Part shown: positions 35,200 through 43,244 of the stretch, piece by piece
Layout of the letters: each line of letters begins with the position of its first letter
Position numbering within the stretch: the stretch's first letter is position 1
NCBI GenBank assembly: GCA_004558525.1
Contig: SFCQ01000001.1
Coordinates: 69,117 to 133,116 of the forward strand
Reading direction: 5' to 3'
From: Clostridiales bacterium
Lineage (GTDB): Bacteria > Bacillota > Clostridia > Christensenellales > CAG-138
DNA length: 64,000 bases
Notes under the pieces: generated by a model
What the model saw: the letters and a program-made list of their open reading frames with translations, nothing else
Databases searched by the model: none
Told to the model about the DNA's origin: nothing
Program-made: the position numbers and the translations under genes

Positions 35200-37092
35200 T
35201 TATACAGCCTTAAGTATCATGTACATGCTCTGGTTTTTGCTGCCTGAGCTGTCAGCGCAGGTGATTATTACCATAACCTTGTTGCTGCTGTTGATCGTGC
35301 CAAGGGTAGCGCCATAGTACTTGGAATTGCAGTAGCTCATCATGACGTTGAGCCAGTTCTGCAGGTCGGAGCCGGTGAGCCTGGAGTTCCAGGAAGCGAA
35401 GTTCTGGATCTTCTTACGGTCGGAAGCGCTTTTCATGGTCTTGCTGGAAAGCTCGAAGAAACCGACCAGCTTCCAGGTGGAAGCGCCGTTGTAGTTGATG
35501 TTGAACGTATCGGTCTTTGCGCCGGAGCAGGAACGCTTGCAGTATTCGCACTTGTCTTTGCCGAGCCAAGCGTTCTGGACGTGATGCAGCTCATGCAGGC
35601 CAAGGTTGGTGGTCTGCTTCTTGGCGGACTTTCTCATATTGTGACCGTATATAACGGATATGGGATCGCCTAAATAGCTGAGGGCATACAGGTAGTTCTT
35701 GCTGGAGGAATAAGCGTTGTAGTAGAACTGGCCCTTGCTGTTTATTGCGTTGCAATAGATGTTGTCTTTGATGTTCGTGCCTGCTACGGCCATTGAGCCC
35801 CAGATGTCGCTTGAGGTGCCGGTGTAGTTAGCGTACTTAGCCTGCGCTGAAGCGGACGTGTTGGTGGGGGTCAAGCCGTTGGAGGAGGGGGTGTTGACGC
35901 CGGAGCTGCTGCCGCTGGCGAGCTTTACATAATCGGCAGTGAGATAACCGGTATAACCGTTATACTGCACCTTGTACCAGCCGCTGAGGGTCTCAAGAAT
36001 AGTAACGGTAGAGCCCTTGGGGACCTTGTTGCAGCCGCTTACCTTGGCGGACTTGGCGTCCGGCTTGGTACGGAAGTTGATGTTGCCGGTGGTCACGCCG
36101 GTAACGGTAGTAACAGTGCTGTTGCTGCTGTTGGAGCCGGTAGAGCTGCCGCTGCCAAAGAGACCGCTGCCGGTTGAGCTTGAACCGCCGAAGCCGGTGC
36201 TGCCGCTGCTGGAACCGCTGCCAAAGAGACCGCTGCCGGTTGAGCTTGAACCGCCGAAGCCGGTGCTGCCGCTGCTGGAACCGCTGCCGAACAGACCGCT
36301 GCCGGAGGAACCGCTGCCGAACAGGCCGCCGGAGGTAGTGCCGGAGGAGGTTGAACCGCCGAAGCCGATACCGCCTGAGGCACCCCAGCCTATGCTGCTG
36401 CCGGTGCCGTAACCATAGCCATAACCGGTGCCGTAGCCGGTATTGCCGCCCACAACAACGTTGCCATACTGGCTGCTGCCGGTGCCGGCCGCAGTGGTGA
36501 CCCTAACATAATCTGCGCTCATGTAGCCGACATAGCTGCCGTACTGGAGCTTATACCAGCCGTTGTTCCTCGTGGAATCCTCAAGTATGGTAACCTGGGC
36601 ATTCTTGGGGAGGGTGGGGCAGCCGGAGACCTTGGCGTAGCTTTTGCCCGGGCCCTGACGGAAGTTGACGTTGCTGGCGGTAACTACGCCGGTAGCGTAC
36701 TGGGACTGGGTCTGGTAAGTGGGAGTAGCGGCAACGATCTTGCCATAGGCATTTACGGTGCCGTTCTTAAGAACTATACCGCTGCGAAGCTCTACTATAA
36801 GGTCGCTGGAGCGCATATAGCCTTCAAACATACCATAGGCTACTCTGCACCACTGAAGGTCGTCAGTGATATCAAAAATGTACATCTTGGTGCCGCTAAG
36901 CACGAAAGGACTGTGGTTTTCAACGGTGATGGTGGAATAGTTGGTTCCAGGACCCGCGTAAAGGGGGCTGTTGCCATCGGCCTCGGCAAAGCCTATATAG
37001 TACTTAGGCGTATCTGCCATCGTGACCGACATTACGCTGAGTGCCGTTAATGCCGCCATCATCAGCGCAAAGATACGAAGACTTTTTTTCAT
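35200..37092 (-). CDS. Secreted SH3-repeat protein with a sortase-B-like domain lacking the catalytic Arg
   Basis: 630 aa. Signal peptide (LRIFALMMAALTALSVMSVT), bacterial SH3-like domains (about 30-100, 135-200 and 340-395; NVNFRQGPGKSYAKVSG and NINFRTKPDAKSAKVSG), a Gly/Ser-rich linker (about 205-335) with 22-residue repeats, and a sortase-B-like domain (about 429-630). That domain keeps the His (H484, VIYGHNMR) and Cys (C612, IITCAD), but Ser stands where the Arg should be. Between them is an insertion with LHHVQ, LGK and C515, C518, C522. No LPXTG-like tail, so it is probably released or wall-bound through SH3. Catalysis is doubtful. Confidence 0.8.
   Translation of the reverse strand: MKKSLRIFALMMAALTALSVMSVTMADTPKYYIGFAEADGNSPLYAGPGTNYSTITVENHSPFVLSGTKMYIFDITDDLQWCRVAYGMFEGYMRSSDLIVELRSGIVLKNGTVNAYGKIVAATPTYQTQSQYATGVVTASNVNFRQGPGKSYAKVSGCPTLPKNAQVTILEDSTRNNGWYKLQYGSYVGYMSADYVRVTTAAGTGSSQYGNVVVGGNTGYGTGYGYGYGTGSSIGWGASGGIGFGGSTSSGTTSGGLFGSGSSGSGLFGSGSSSGSTGFGGSSSTGSGLFGSGSSSGSTGFGGSSSTGSGLFGSGSSTGSNSSNSTVTTVTGVTTGNINFRTKPDAKSAKVSGCNKVPKGSTVTILETLSGWYKVQYNGYTGYLTADYVKLASGSSSGVNTPSSNGLTPTNTSASAQAKYANYTGTSSDIWGSMAVAGTNIKDNIYCNAINSKGQFYYNAYSSSKNYLYALSYLGDPISVIYGHNMRKSAKKQTTNLGLHELHHVQNAWLGKDKCEYCKRSCSGAKTDTFNINYNGASTWKLVGFFELSSKTMKSASDRKKIQNFASWNSRLTGSDLQNWLNVMMSYCNSKYYGATLGTINSSNKVMVIITCADSSGSKNQSMYMILKAV
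36153..36300. repeat. 66-bp tandem repeat in the Gly/Ser linker
   Basis: A 66-bp unit (22 codons) occurs at 36153 and 36219 with no visible base difference, and a third, partial and diverged copy begins at 36285. In-frame units and exact identity suggest recent expansion, so the linker length probably varies among strains. Confidence 0.85.
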
Positions 37093-37188
37093 CGTAATGA
37101 TTCCTTTCCTTTTTTCTTTTAGTGATATATGCTATGGCCTCGGCCCGTCGAGCGTTGGCGCATCTCACACGGTCTAATTACGGGAAGC

Positions 37189-37689
37189 TTACTCCCCGTC
37201 GTTATTGCTGTTGCTATCGTCCTTATCGTCGTCCTCATCGTCAAAAACGAAGGCGGAACGCATCTTTTCCTGCTGTTTGCGTATCATCTCCTCATCTTTG
37301 GCTTTCTGCTCGGCAGCAAGCGCGGCACGGTCGGTCATTACAGCGCTGAACACCATCAGCCCGACAAGGGCCGCGAGCCCCGCCCACCATAAGACGACTC
37401 CAATTACCTGCAAGGTTGCATTTTCATAGCAAAAATATTCGAAAGCCGCATTAGCAAGCACGAGCAGTGCGCCAAGCCCCGCTATAAGCCGCATATACAG
37501 GTTGAACTTTTTACGTTCAATCTTGATATGCTTGTTTTCGAGTATCTTGCCCTTGCCAAGCGCTGCCACATAAAGGAGGTAGAGAACTATAATCAACTTG
37601 AATATTGGGATATAGTTCAGCGTACCGTCGTTCGCGGTCAGGTTGGGATTGGTCTCCATGGCTAATTTAACCAGATCTAAGCCTTTCAT
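37189..37689 (-). CDS. Predicted membrane protein with acidic C-terminal tail, unknown function
   Basis: 166 aa from ATG 37689 (GGAGAAAG upstream). Three or four hydrophobic segments (IPIFKLIIVLYLLYVAALG, LIAGLGALLVLANAAFEYF, VIGVVLWWAGLAALVGLMVF), then a charged helix and a tail very rich in Asp and Asn (FDDEDDDKDDSNSNNDGE). No family recognised. It lies between cysS and the SH3/sortase-like gene on the same strand. Confidence 0.75.
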   Translation of the reverse strand: MKGLDLVKLAMETNPNLTANDGTLNYIPIFKLIIVLYLLYVAALGKGKILENKHIKIERKKFNLYMRLIAGLGALLVLANAAFEYFCYENATLQVIGVVLWWAGLAALVGLMVFSAVMTDRAALAAEQKAKDEEMIRKQQEKMRSAFVFDDEDDDKDDSNSNNDGE

Positions 37690-37781
37690 TCACACTTTCT
37701 CCATTTCCATTGAATATAATACCAATTAAGGCGGCAGTTATAAATAGCATACCGCCAATGTTCAAAGATTGTTAACGCAAT

Positions 37782-39179
37782 TTAGAGCTTCTTAAGCTTT
37801 GCGCCTTCCTTGGAGTCCTCAACCGCAAAGCCCATCGCCTTGAGCGCCTCCCTTATTTCGTCCGCACGCGCCCAGTTCTTTTCGGCTCTCGCCCTGGTGC
37901 GTTCTTCAAGCAGCTTAAGCGCCTCTTCGGGGAAGTCGTCAGCCTTTTTATGCTGCAATATGCCAAATACGCCGCACATATCGTCAAAGAGCGACTTAGC
38001 ATGCTTAAGCGCTTCCTCGCCGCGCTTTTCGGTTACGAAGGTGTTGAGCGCGCGCATGTAGTCGAACATCACGCCCAGCGCGTCCGCTGTGTTGAGGTCG
38101 TCGTCCATAGCCTCTTCCCACTTTTTGCGCAGCTCGTTTGCCTGCCCGATAAACGGCTTGTCGGCCGCTGTAGCTTCTTTGGCGGGGCTCTTCATCGCAT
38201 CGTTAAGCCTTTCGCCCGCCGTGCGTATGCGGTTTAGCGCGGCGTCCGCCTGCTCAACAAGCTCGCGTGAGAAGTTGACGGGATTCCTGTACTGCGCGCT
38301 GAGCAGGAATAGCCTTACGGCTTCAAGGTCGAACTGGCTGGATATATCCCTGACCAGCATAAAGTTGCCAAGGCTCTTTGACATCTTTTGATTGTTTACG
38401 TTTATGTAGCCATTGTGCAGCCAATAGCGCGCAAAGGGCTTGCCTGTTGCGGCCTCGCTTTGCGCTATCTCATTTTCGTGATGCGGGAATATAAGATCCT
38501 GCCCGCCGGCATGCACGTCAAAGGATTCGCCAAGTATGCTCATGCTCATGGCGCTGCATTCTATGTGCCAGCCCGGCCTTCCCTTGCCCCAGGGCGTATC
38601 CCAGCTCGGCTCGCCGGGCTTTGCGCCCTTCCATATGGCAAAATCGAGGGGATCCTTCTTCTGCTCGGTCGGGTCTATCCTTGCGCCGCTTTCAAGGCTG
38701 TCTATGCTCTGGCCGGAAAGCTTGCCGTAGCCGGGAAAGCTCCTTACGGAAAAATACACGTCGCCATTGTCGGCAGGGTAAGCATGGCCCATATCTATAA
38801 GCTTTTGCACAAGCTTTATTATGTCGTCGATATGCTCGGTAGCCCTCGGGTTGCATGCGGCTCTTTCGGCGCCAAGCCCGTCGGCATCGGTATAGTATTC
38901 TTTTATGTACTTTTCAGCAAGCGCGGGAACGGTGGTGTTCTCCTCATTGGCTCTTCTTATCAGCTTGTCGTCTATATCGGTAAAGTTGGATACAAATTCA
39001 ACCTTGTAGCCCCTGTATTCAAGGTAGCGGCGCATCGTATCGAACACCACAAGCGGCCTTGCGTTGCCTATGTGTATAAAGTTATATACGGTAGGCCCGC
39101 ATACATACATTTTTATTACGCCCGGGGTCATCGGCACAAGCTCCTCCTTGCGCCGCGTCATCGTGTTATATACATACAT
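37782..39179 (-). CDS. cysS: Cysteinyl-tRNA synthetase
   Basis: Charges tRNA-Cys. 465 aa, normal length. Class I signatures are present: HIGH as FIHIGNARP near residue 35 and KMSKS as NQKMSKSLGN near residue 268. Zinc ligand positions include the Cys in CGPTVYN and CSAMS. ATG 39179 has GGAGAAACGG upstream. Confidence 0.97.
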   Translation of the reverse strand: MYVYNTMTRRKEELVPMTPGVIKMYVCGPTVYNFIHIGNARPLVVFDTMRRYLEYRGYKVEFVSNFTDIDDKLIRRANEENTTVPALAEKYIKEYYTDADGLGAERAACNPRATEHIDDIIKLVQKLIDMGHAYPADNGDVYFSVRSFPGYGKLSGQSIDSLESGARIDPTEQKKDPLDFAIWKGAKPGEPSWDTPWGKGRPGWHIECSAMSMSILGESFDVHAGGQDLIFPHHENEIAQSEAATGKPFARYWLHNGYINVNNQKMSKSLGNFMLVRDISSQFDLEAVRLFLLSAQYRNPVNFSRELVEQADAALNRIRTAGERLNDAMKSPAKEATAADKPFIGQANELRKKWEEAMDDDLNTADALGVMFDYMRALNTFVTEKRGEEALKHAKSLFDDMCGVFGILQHKKADDFPEEALKLLEERTRARAEKNWARADEIREALKAMGFAVEDSKEGAKLKKL

Positions 39180-39236
39180 ATATCCGTTTCTCCTTATAGA
39201 ATAAAACTTAATTAAATTATTAAAGCTATTGAACCG

Positions 39237-40607
39237 TTATTCATGCTCTGCCATGTAGCGCTGCGCTATAAGCTTTGCGGCAGGTATGTTAAGCTCGTCA
39301 TGCGCGTCAAGCTGGTAATCAACCGATGCGTTCCTTATCCAGCCCAAGTCAGCCTGCAAGTAGGGCGCCTGCGCCTCAACAAGCTCCTTAACGGTATTAA
39401 CAAAAGCATCAAGCTCCAGCTTATCCATAGCTATTTTTACCACAAACTCCTCCATGCCGGAGGCGCTTGTGCCGGTCGCGACGGGCAGCACATTATCCGG
39501 CAGCCCGCCGCCGGTACAGGCGCACAGCAACGGGCTCCACAGCGGAGAATAAGCGTCCGCATTTTCAATGAGCAGCATGAACCTCAGCGGCTGTGCGCTC
39601 AGCCTTTCAAAAAGTCTGTGCACATCAGCGCCCGCCATAGGCTCTATTATTACTGCCCTAAGCTCAGGAAATTCATCTGCCATGCTTAATGCAAGCTCAG
39701 TTTTACCTATGGCCTTAGGCCCGTGTATAAGCACGGGCAGCGGCCTTGAGCCGCGCATGAACGCGATAATTCGCTCGCCTAAAGCCTGCTTGGCATTATC
39801 CTGTACGCTCAGGGCAACGGCCTCATGCCTTGCGGCCGCCAAGCCGAGAGTACCGCCCGCGCACTTAAGCAGCCTTGTCTTTAGGAATATGCCCGAGCCT
39901 GACGAGGCGAACAGGTTGAAAAGATCCTCGGCCATTCCGCGCCAATCGGGCGATTCCATGAGCCTTATGTATATCTCCTCAAGCACCTCGTCCGCGGCGT
40001 ATTCGCCCCTCGGCTCCTTTTCGCCATAGCTCCAGCTCAGCCACTCGCTTTCGCTTGGCGGCGGCAGCGGGGCGGCAGCGTCCCCGGGCAGCGGCACGTC
40101 CTTTTGCTGAGGCTTCGGCCTCGGCTCGGTGCCGGTCCATGCGGCGGAGGACATGACGGATATATCGTCCCTTGCATAGCGGGACTTCGCCTGAAGCTCG
40201 CGGTATCTTTCGGCGCACATTCTGTATATGTCGTGCCAATCAAGGCTTGCAAGCTCGCCAAGCGCGGCAAGGTCGCTGCGGAAGGACATAAGCAGCGCCT
40301 CGTCAAGCTCGCCCCTTGCGGAGCTTTTTGCAAACGCATGCTCCCTTTCGACCGCAAGCCATATAAGATGATCCATAAACATATCGCCGCTAACCCTGCG
40401 AGCAGGTGAGAGCAGAAGCCTCCTTGCGCAGTCGTGATATAGCTTATATGCGCCCATGCAGTCGCCCGCTATTATTGCAAACGCGGCGTCTTTGATAAGG
40501 GAAAGCGCGTTGGGCTCCTTCTCCTCATTCAAAAGCGTGATGTGTGATATCAGCGATATTATCTTGGCCGCGCCGTCCCGCGGCAGGCAATCACGGAAGG
40601 ACCGCAT
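39237..40607 (-). CDS. DUF815-like P-loop ATPase
   Basis: 456 aa. The N-terminal half (about 1-250) is helical with an acidic Pro/Ala-rich linker near 165-190. The C-terminal half has a Walker A (GPKAIGKTEL, near residue 298), a Walker B-like FMLLIENADAYS, and a C-terminal helical lid, resembling DUF815 AAA-type ATPases of unknown role. ATG 40607 has GAGGGG upstream. Cytoplasmic. It lies downstream of a divergent lipoprotein promoter region and upstream of cysS. Confidence 0.75.
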   Translation of the reverse strand: MRSFRDCLPRDGAAKIISLISHITLLNEEKEPNALSLIKDAAFAIIAGDCMGAYKLYHDCARRLLLSPARRVSGDMFMDHLIWLAVEREHAFAKSSARGELDEALLMSFRSDLAALGELASLDWHDIYRMCAERYRELQAKSRYARDDISVMSSAAWTGTEPRPKPQQKDVPLPGDAAAPLPPPSESEWLSWSYGEKEPRGEYAADEVLEEIYIRLMESPDWRGMAEDLFNLFASSGSGIFLKTRLLKCAGGTLGLAAARHEAVALSVQDNAKQALGERIIAFMRGSRPLPVLIHGPKAIGKTELALSMADEFPELRAVIIEPMAGADVHRLFERLSAQPLRFMLLIENADAYSPLWSPLLCACTGGGLPDNVLPVATGTSASGMEEFVVKIAMDKLELDAFVNTVKELVEAQAPYLQADLGWIRNASVDYQLDAHDELNIPAAKLIAQRYMAEHE

Positions 40608-40759
40608 AATACACCCCTCTGTCAGGCGGCAAAACGCCTATTATCTTATATATGATACCACATTAGTTTTGTTTTGGCATCACATACGCCCAAATATTCG
40701 AAAATTTCATTAACAATGCATTAACTGCCCCGTTTTTGCAACCTTTATAAGCCCGCTTA

Positions 40760-40768
40760 TGTTATAAT
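40760..40768 (+). promoter_or_regulatory. Extended -10 promoter of the 40831 lipoprotein gene
   Basis: TG at 40760-40761, one base, TATAAT at 40763-40768: an extended -10 element. TTGCAA at 40736-40741 is 21 bp upstream, too far for a normal -35. Confidence 0.6.
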
Positions 40769-40830
40769 ACATGAAGAAGAAAAACACCTCGGACTATTCA
40801 GCCTGAGGGCGAAAGGACGGTACTTTATAT

Positions 40831-42216
40831 ATGAACATAAAAAGGCTTTGCGCTATGGCTATGGCGCTTATGCTCTTATGCTGCGGCTGCACGCTGAACG
40901 TTTTACGGCCGAGCGGCGAACTTGCGACTAACGTTCCAAACCCCATAGTCAATGTGGATTCGGCAGAAGCTTTTGCAGGCACGGGCGTTAGCATAGACGC
41001 GCCCGTTGACGCAGGCGATGTGAGCTATTCCATAATAGACGGTACTCTGGCCCAGGTGAGCTTTACATATGACTCGCTTGAGTACATATACAGGGCTTCA
41101 GCCTCAGCAACGGATATCGATGGCATATACTACAATAAAAAGGCCGAATACGTGCTTAGCGTTATATGCGACGGCTTTAATGTTGACGCCACCATCTATT
41201 CCGCCGAAGGACACGGCATGCTCGCTTTGTGGGAGCATGACGGCATAAGCTATTCGCTTTGGCATGAGGGCGAGGTGAGCGACGAGGCGCTTCAGGCTGC
41301 TGTGCTTGGCGTGATGGGCAGGAGCTTCCAGGGAGTGCAGGCGGACAGCAGCGCAAGCCCAATAGATTTTGCCGAGAGCAAGCAGTGCGAGGCTGACCTT
41401 GATGGCGACGGTTTTGCCGAAAGGATAAGCTATGAGACAGTAAGCGGCGAGCCTATGGGCATGCTTGATTACTGCCTTCTCAGCATAACGGGGGCCGACG
41501 GCAATGAGCATAAGGCCAAGCTTGACGCACAGTGGCTTGACACGGCGCTTTGCTATGATTACGATGCCGACGGCCGCATAGAGATATTCTTGAGCGGGGA
41601 CGTGATGAGCGACGATTATGTAAGCTGGGTGCTGCGCTTTGACGGCAAGGAGCTTATCGCCGCAGAATCGGCCATCCCTGCAGAGCCTGATACGGAAGCT
41701 GGCGGCAAGGATAAAAACACAGAGGGCGTTAACGCTTCCGAGCCCGAGGCCGTTACGACCCTGCAGCCGAGCTTTAGGGGTACTATAACGCGCGTCAACG
41801 ACAATTCCCTGATCGTTACCTGCATAATAGACATACTCGGAACGCGCGCGGGAACGACCACGTTCCTTCCCGCAAGCGACAGGTTTGCCTTTGACAAGGA
41901 CCCAGGCACCGCATGGAGCTTTTATTTTGACGCTTCAAACGAAGAGGATTGGCAGTATATAGCGATAGAAACCTCCGCCGAGTTCCCCGTGCGCATGGAC
42001 GGCACAAGCGAAGATGCGACCCTGCCTATTGGCACGAGAATAGGCATAACCGAAATGAACAAAAATGGCGAGGAATACATATGCCGCTTCATAACCCGCT
42101 CCGGCGAGGAGGGTGCGATAACTTTGACCTTCTCCGATAAGGAGGACGATTGGGGCTATCTGATAAACGGCGTTAAGGAAGAGGATTGCTTCACGCAGCT
42201 GCGTTATGCGGGTTGA
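40831..42216 (+). CDS. Predicted lipoprotein with integrin-like calcium motifs
   Basis: 461 aa. Signal peptide and lipobox (MLLCCGCTLN, lipidated Cys). The segment at about 50-130 looks beta-rich (YSIIDGTLAQVSFTYDSLEY). Residues about 185-290 contain two D-x-D-x-D motifs (DLDGDGFAERISYE and DYDADGRIEIFLSGD), like FG-GAP/integrin-type calcium-binding repeats. The last 130 residues are a further unrecognised domain. Extracytoplasmic, function unknown. It is followed by a terminator and a modular repeat. Confidence 0.78.
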   Translation: MNIKRLCAMAMALMLLCCGCTLNVLRPSGELATNVPNPIVNVDSAEAFAGTGVSIDAPVDAGDVSYSIIDGTLAQVSFTYDSLEYIYRASASATDIDGIYYNKKAEYVLSVICDGFNVDATIYSAEGHGMLALWEHDGISYSLWHEGEVSDEALQAAVLGVMGRSFQGVQADSSASPIDFAESKQCEADLDGDGFAERISYETVSGEPMGMLDYCLLSITGADGNEHKAKLDAQWLDTALCYDYDADGRIEIFLSGDVMSDDYVSWVLRFDGKELIAAESAIPAEPDTEAGGKDKNTEGVNASEPEAVTTLQPSFRGTITRVNDNSLIVTCIIDILGTRAGTTTFLPASDRFAFDKDPGTAWSFYFDASNEEDWQYIAIETSAEFPVRMDGTSEDATLPIGTRIGITEMNKNGEEYICRFITRSGEEGAITLTFSDKEDDWGYLINGVKEEDCFTQLRYAG

Positions 42217-42231
42217 GACTTAGAGAGCGTC

Positions 42232-42435
42232 GAAAAAGCGGCGACCAGCCACTTTTTTGACACTCTGAGAGCTGTTCATAGCGAACGGCTCTCAGTCTGT
42301 CAAAAAAGCCCGGGGTTGATAAGGGGCCGCAGCCCCTTATGTTCAATCCGGCTCTGACGACATGTGCGTCAGAACGGATGAAAACCCAGAGGTTTTCGTA
42401 CTTTGCGCTGAGAGCCGTTCATAGCGAACGGCTCT
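42232..42435. repeat. Modular palindromic repeat next to duplicated terminator hairpins
   Basis: Order: module A (42232-42259), hairpin 1 (CTGAGAGCTGTTC/GAACGGCTCTCAG, 42265-42295), module D (GATAAGGGGC/GCCCCTTATG, about 42318-42341), module C inverted (about 42348-42402), hairpin 2 (AGAGCCGTTC/GAACGGCTCT plus TTTT, 42411-42435). The two hairpins differ by one stem base and share the loop ATAGC. Hairpin 2 is a good intrinsic terminator for the lipoprotein gene. Confidence 0.8.
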
Positions 42436-42464
42436 TTTCTGTAATACCATAATTGCGCCGGCTT

Positions 42465-43166
42465 TTATCCGCAGTAATATGGGCAAGCTTTTTTTATGCA
42501 TTGCTTGTTTTCGGCGGAAAAGGTGCATTTAATCCCTTGAGGCATATCGAGTTCAACGCCGAGCGACTCGCGGAACACACCGGCCGCGGCTATGACTGCC
42601 GTAAACGAATCGCGCTTGCAGCAGCGCGGCCCGCCAAGCCTGCCTATCGCGTCAAGCGCCCTTGCCGTGGCCATGTTTGCAAGGCCCCAGGTTTTGCCGC
42701 TTAAGGGCGTGGTTTCTGTTATTATGCTTACGCACATGCCAACGCTTACCGCCGCGCCGCAGCAGCCCCAAAACCCGCATGAGCCGCCCGGGTATCTTGA
42801 GCCGCGCTTCTTCATTTCCTCAAGCGCCTTGTCAAGCTCTATCTTGCCGCCGAAGTTTTTGTATGCCGTAATCAGCGCCGCGCCCACCATTATGTGATGC
42901 TCAGGCCCGTGCATATGGATATACGGATTGTTCATCATGTCCATCAGCATGGCGACAGGGTCTTTTTTCTGCGATGCGCTGCAGTAGCCGATTATACCCT
43001 CTATTCCTTTTTTTGCATGGCAGGCGTCGCAAACATAATGCCCGCTTTGGCATTTGGCGTAGCTTGGCTCCTCCTTGCCGCAGAAGCTGCACTTCATAGG
43101 CTCGGCTTCGTTAAGATAAACAAGCGGTTCCCCGCACACAAGGCATGCGCCTTTTGCTCTTTGCAT
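42465..43166 (-). CDS. DUF5714 cysteine-rich protein
   Basis: 233 aa from ATG 43166 (AAGGAGC upstream). The N-terminus has two CxxC pairs (ACLVCGEP, KCSFCGKEE) and a third (YVCDACH), suggesting zinc ribbons. A central GSCGFWGCCGAA motif and the C-terminal CIKKACPYYCG give further Cys. This matches DUF5714, found in anaerobes and archaea with unclear function, possibly metal- or iron-sulfur-binding. Cytoplasmic, no membrane segment. Confidence 0.8.
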   Translation of the reverse strand: MQRAKGACLVCGEPLVYLNEAEPMKCSFCGKEEPSYAKCQSGHYVCDACHAKKGIEGIIGYCSASQKKDPVAMLMDMMNNPYIHMHGPEHHIMVGAALITAYKNFGGKIELDKALEEMKKRGSRYPGGSCGFWGCCGAAVSVGMCVSIITETTPLSGKTWGLANMATARALDAIGRLGGPRCCKRDSFTAVIAAAGVFRESLGVELDMPQGIKCTFSAENKQCIKKACPYYCG

Positions 43167-43244
43167 AGCGGTTGCTCCTTATATGTTTTTACCAAGTATA
43201 AGTATATTAAAAATGCCGTGCAATGACAAGCAAAAAACCTACGC

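Noticed and set aside
36153..36300. Possible CRISPR array
   Set aside because: Units are adjoining in-frame coding repeats without spacers. No CRISPR array or cas gene was seen in the window.
36093..36412. Long open frames on both strands across the Gly/Ser repeat region
   Set aside because: They are by-products of repetitive GC-rich codons of the SH3/sortase-like protein; no ribosome sites.
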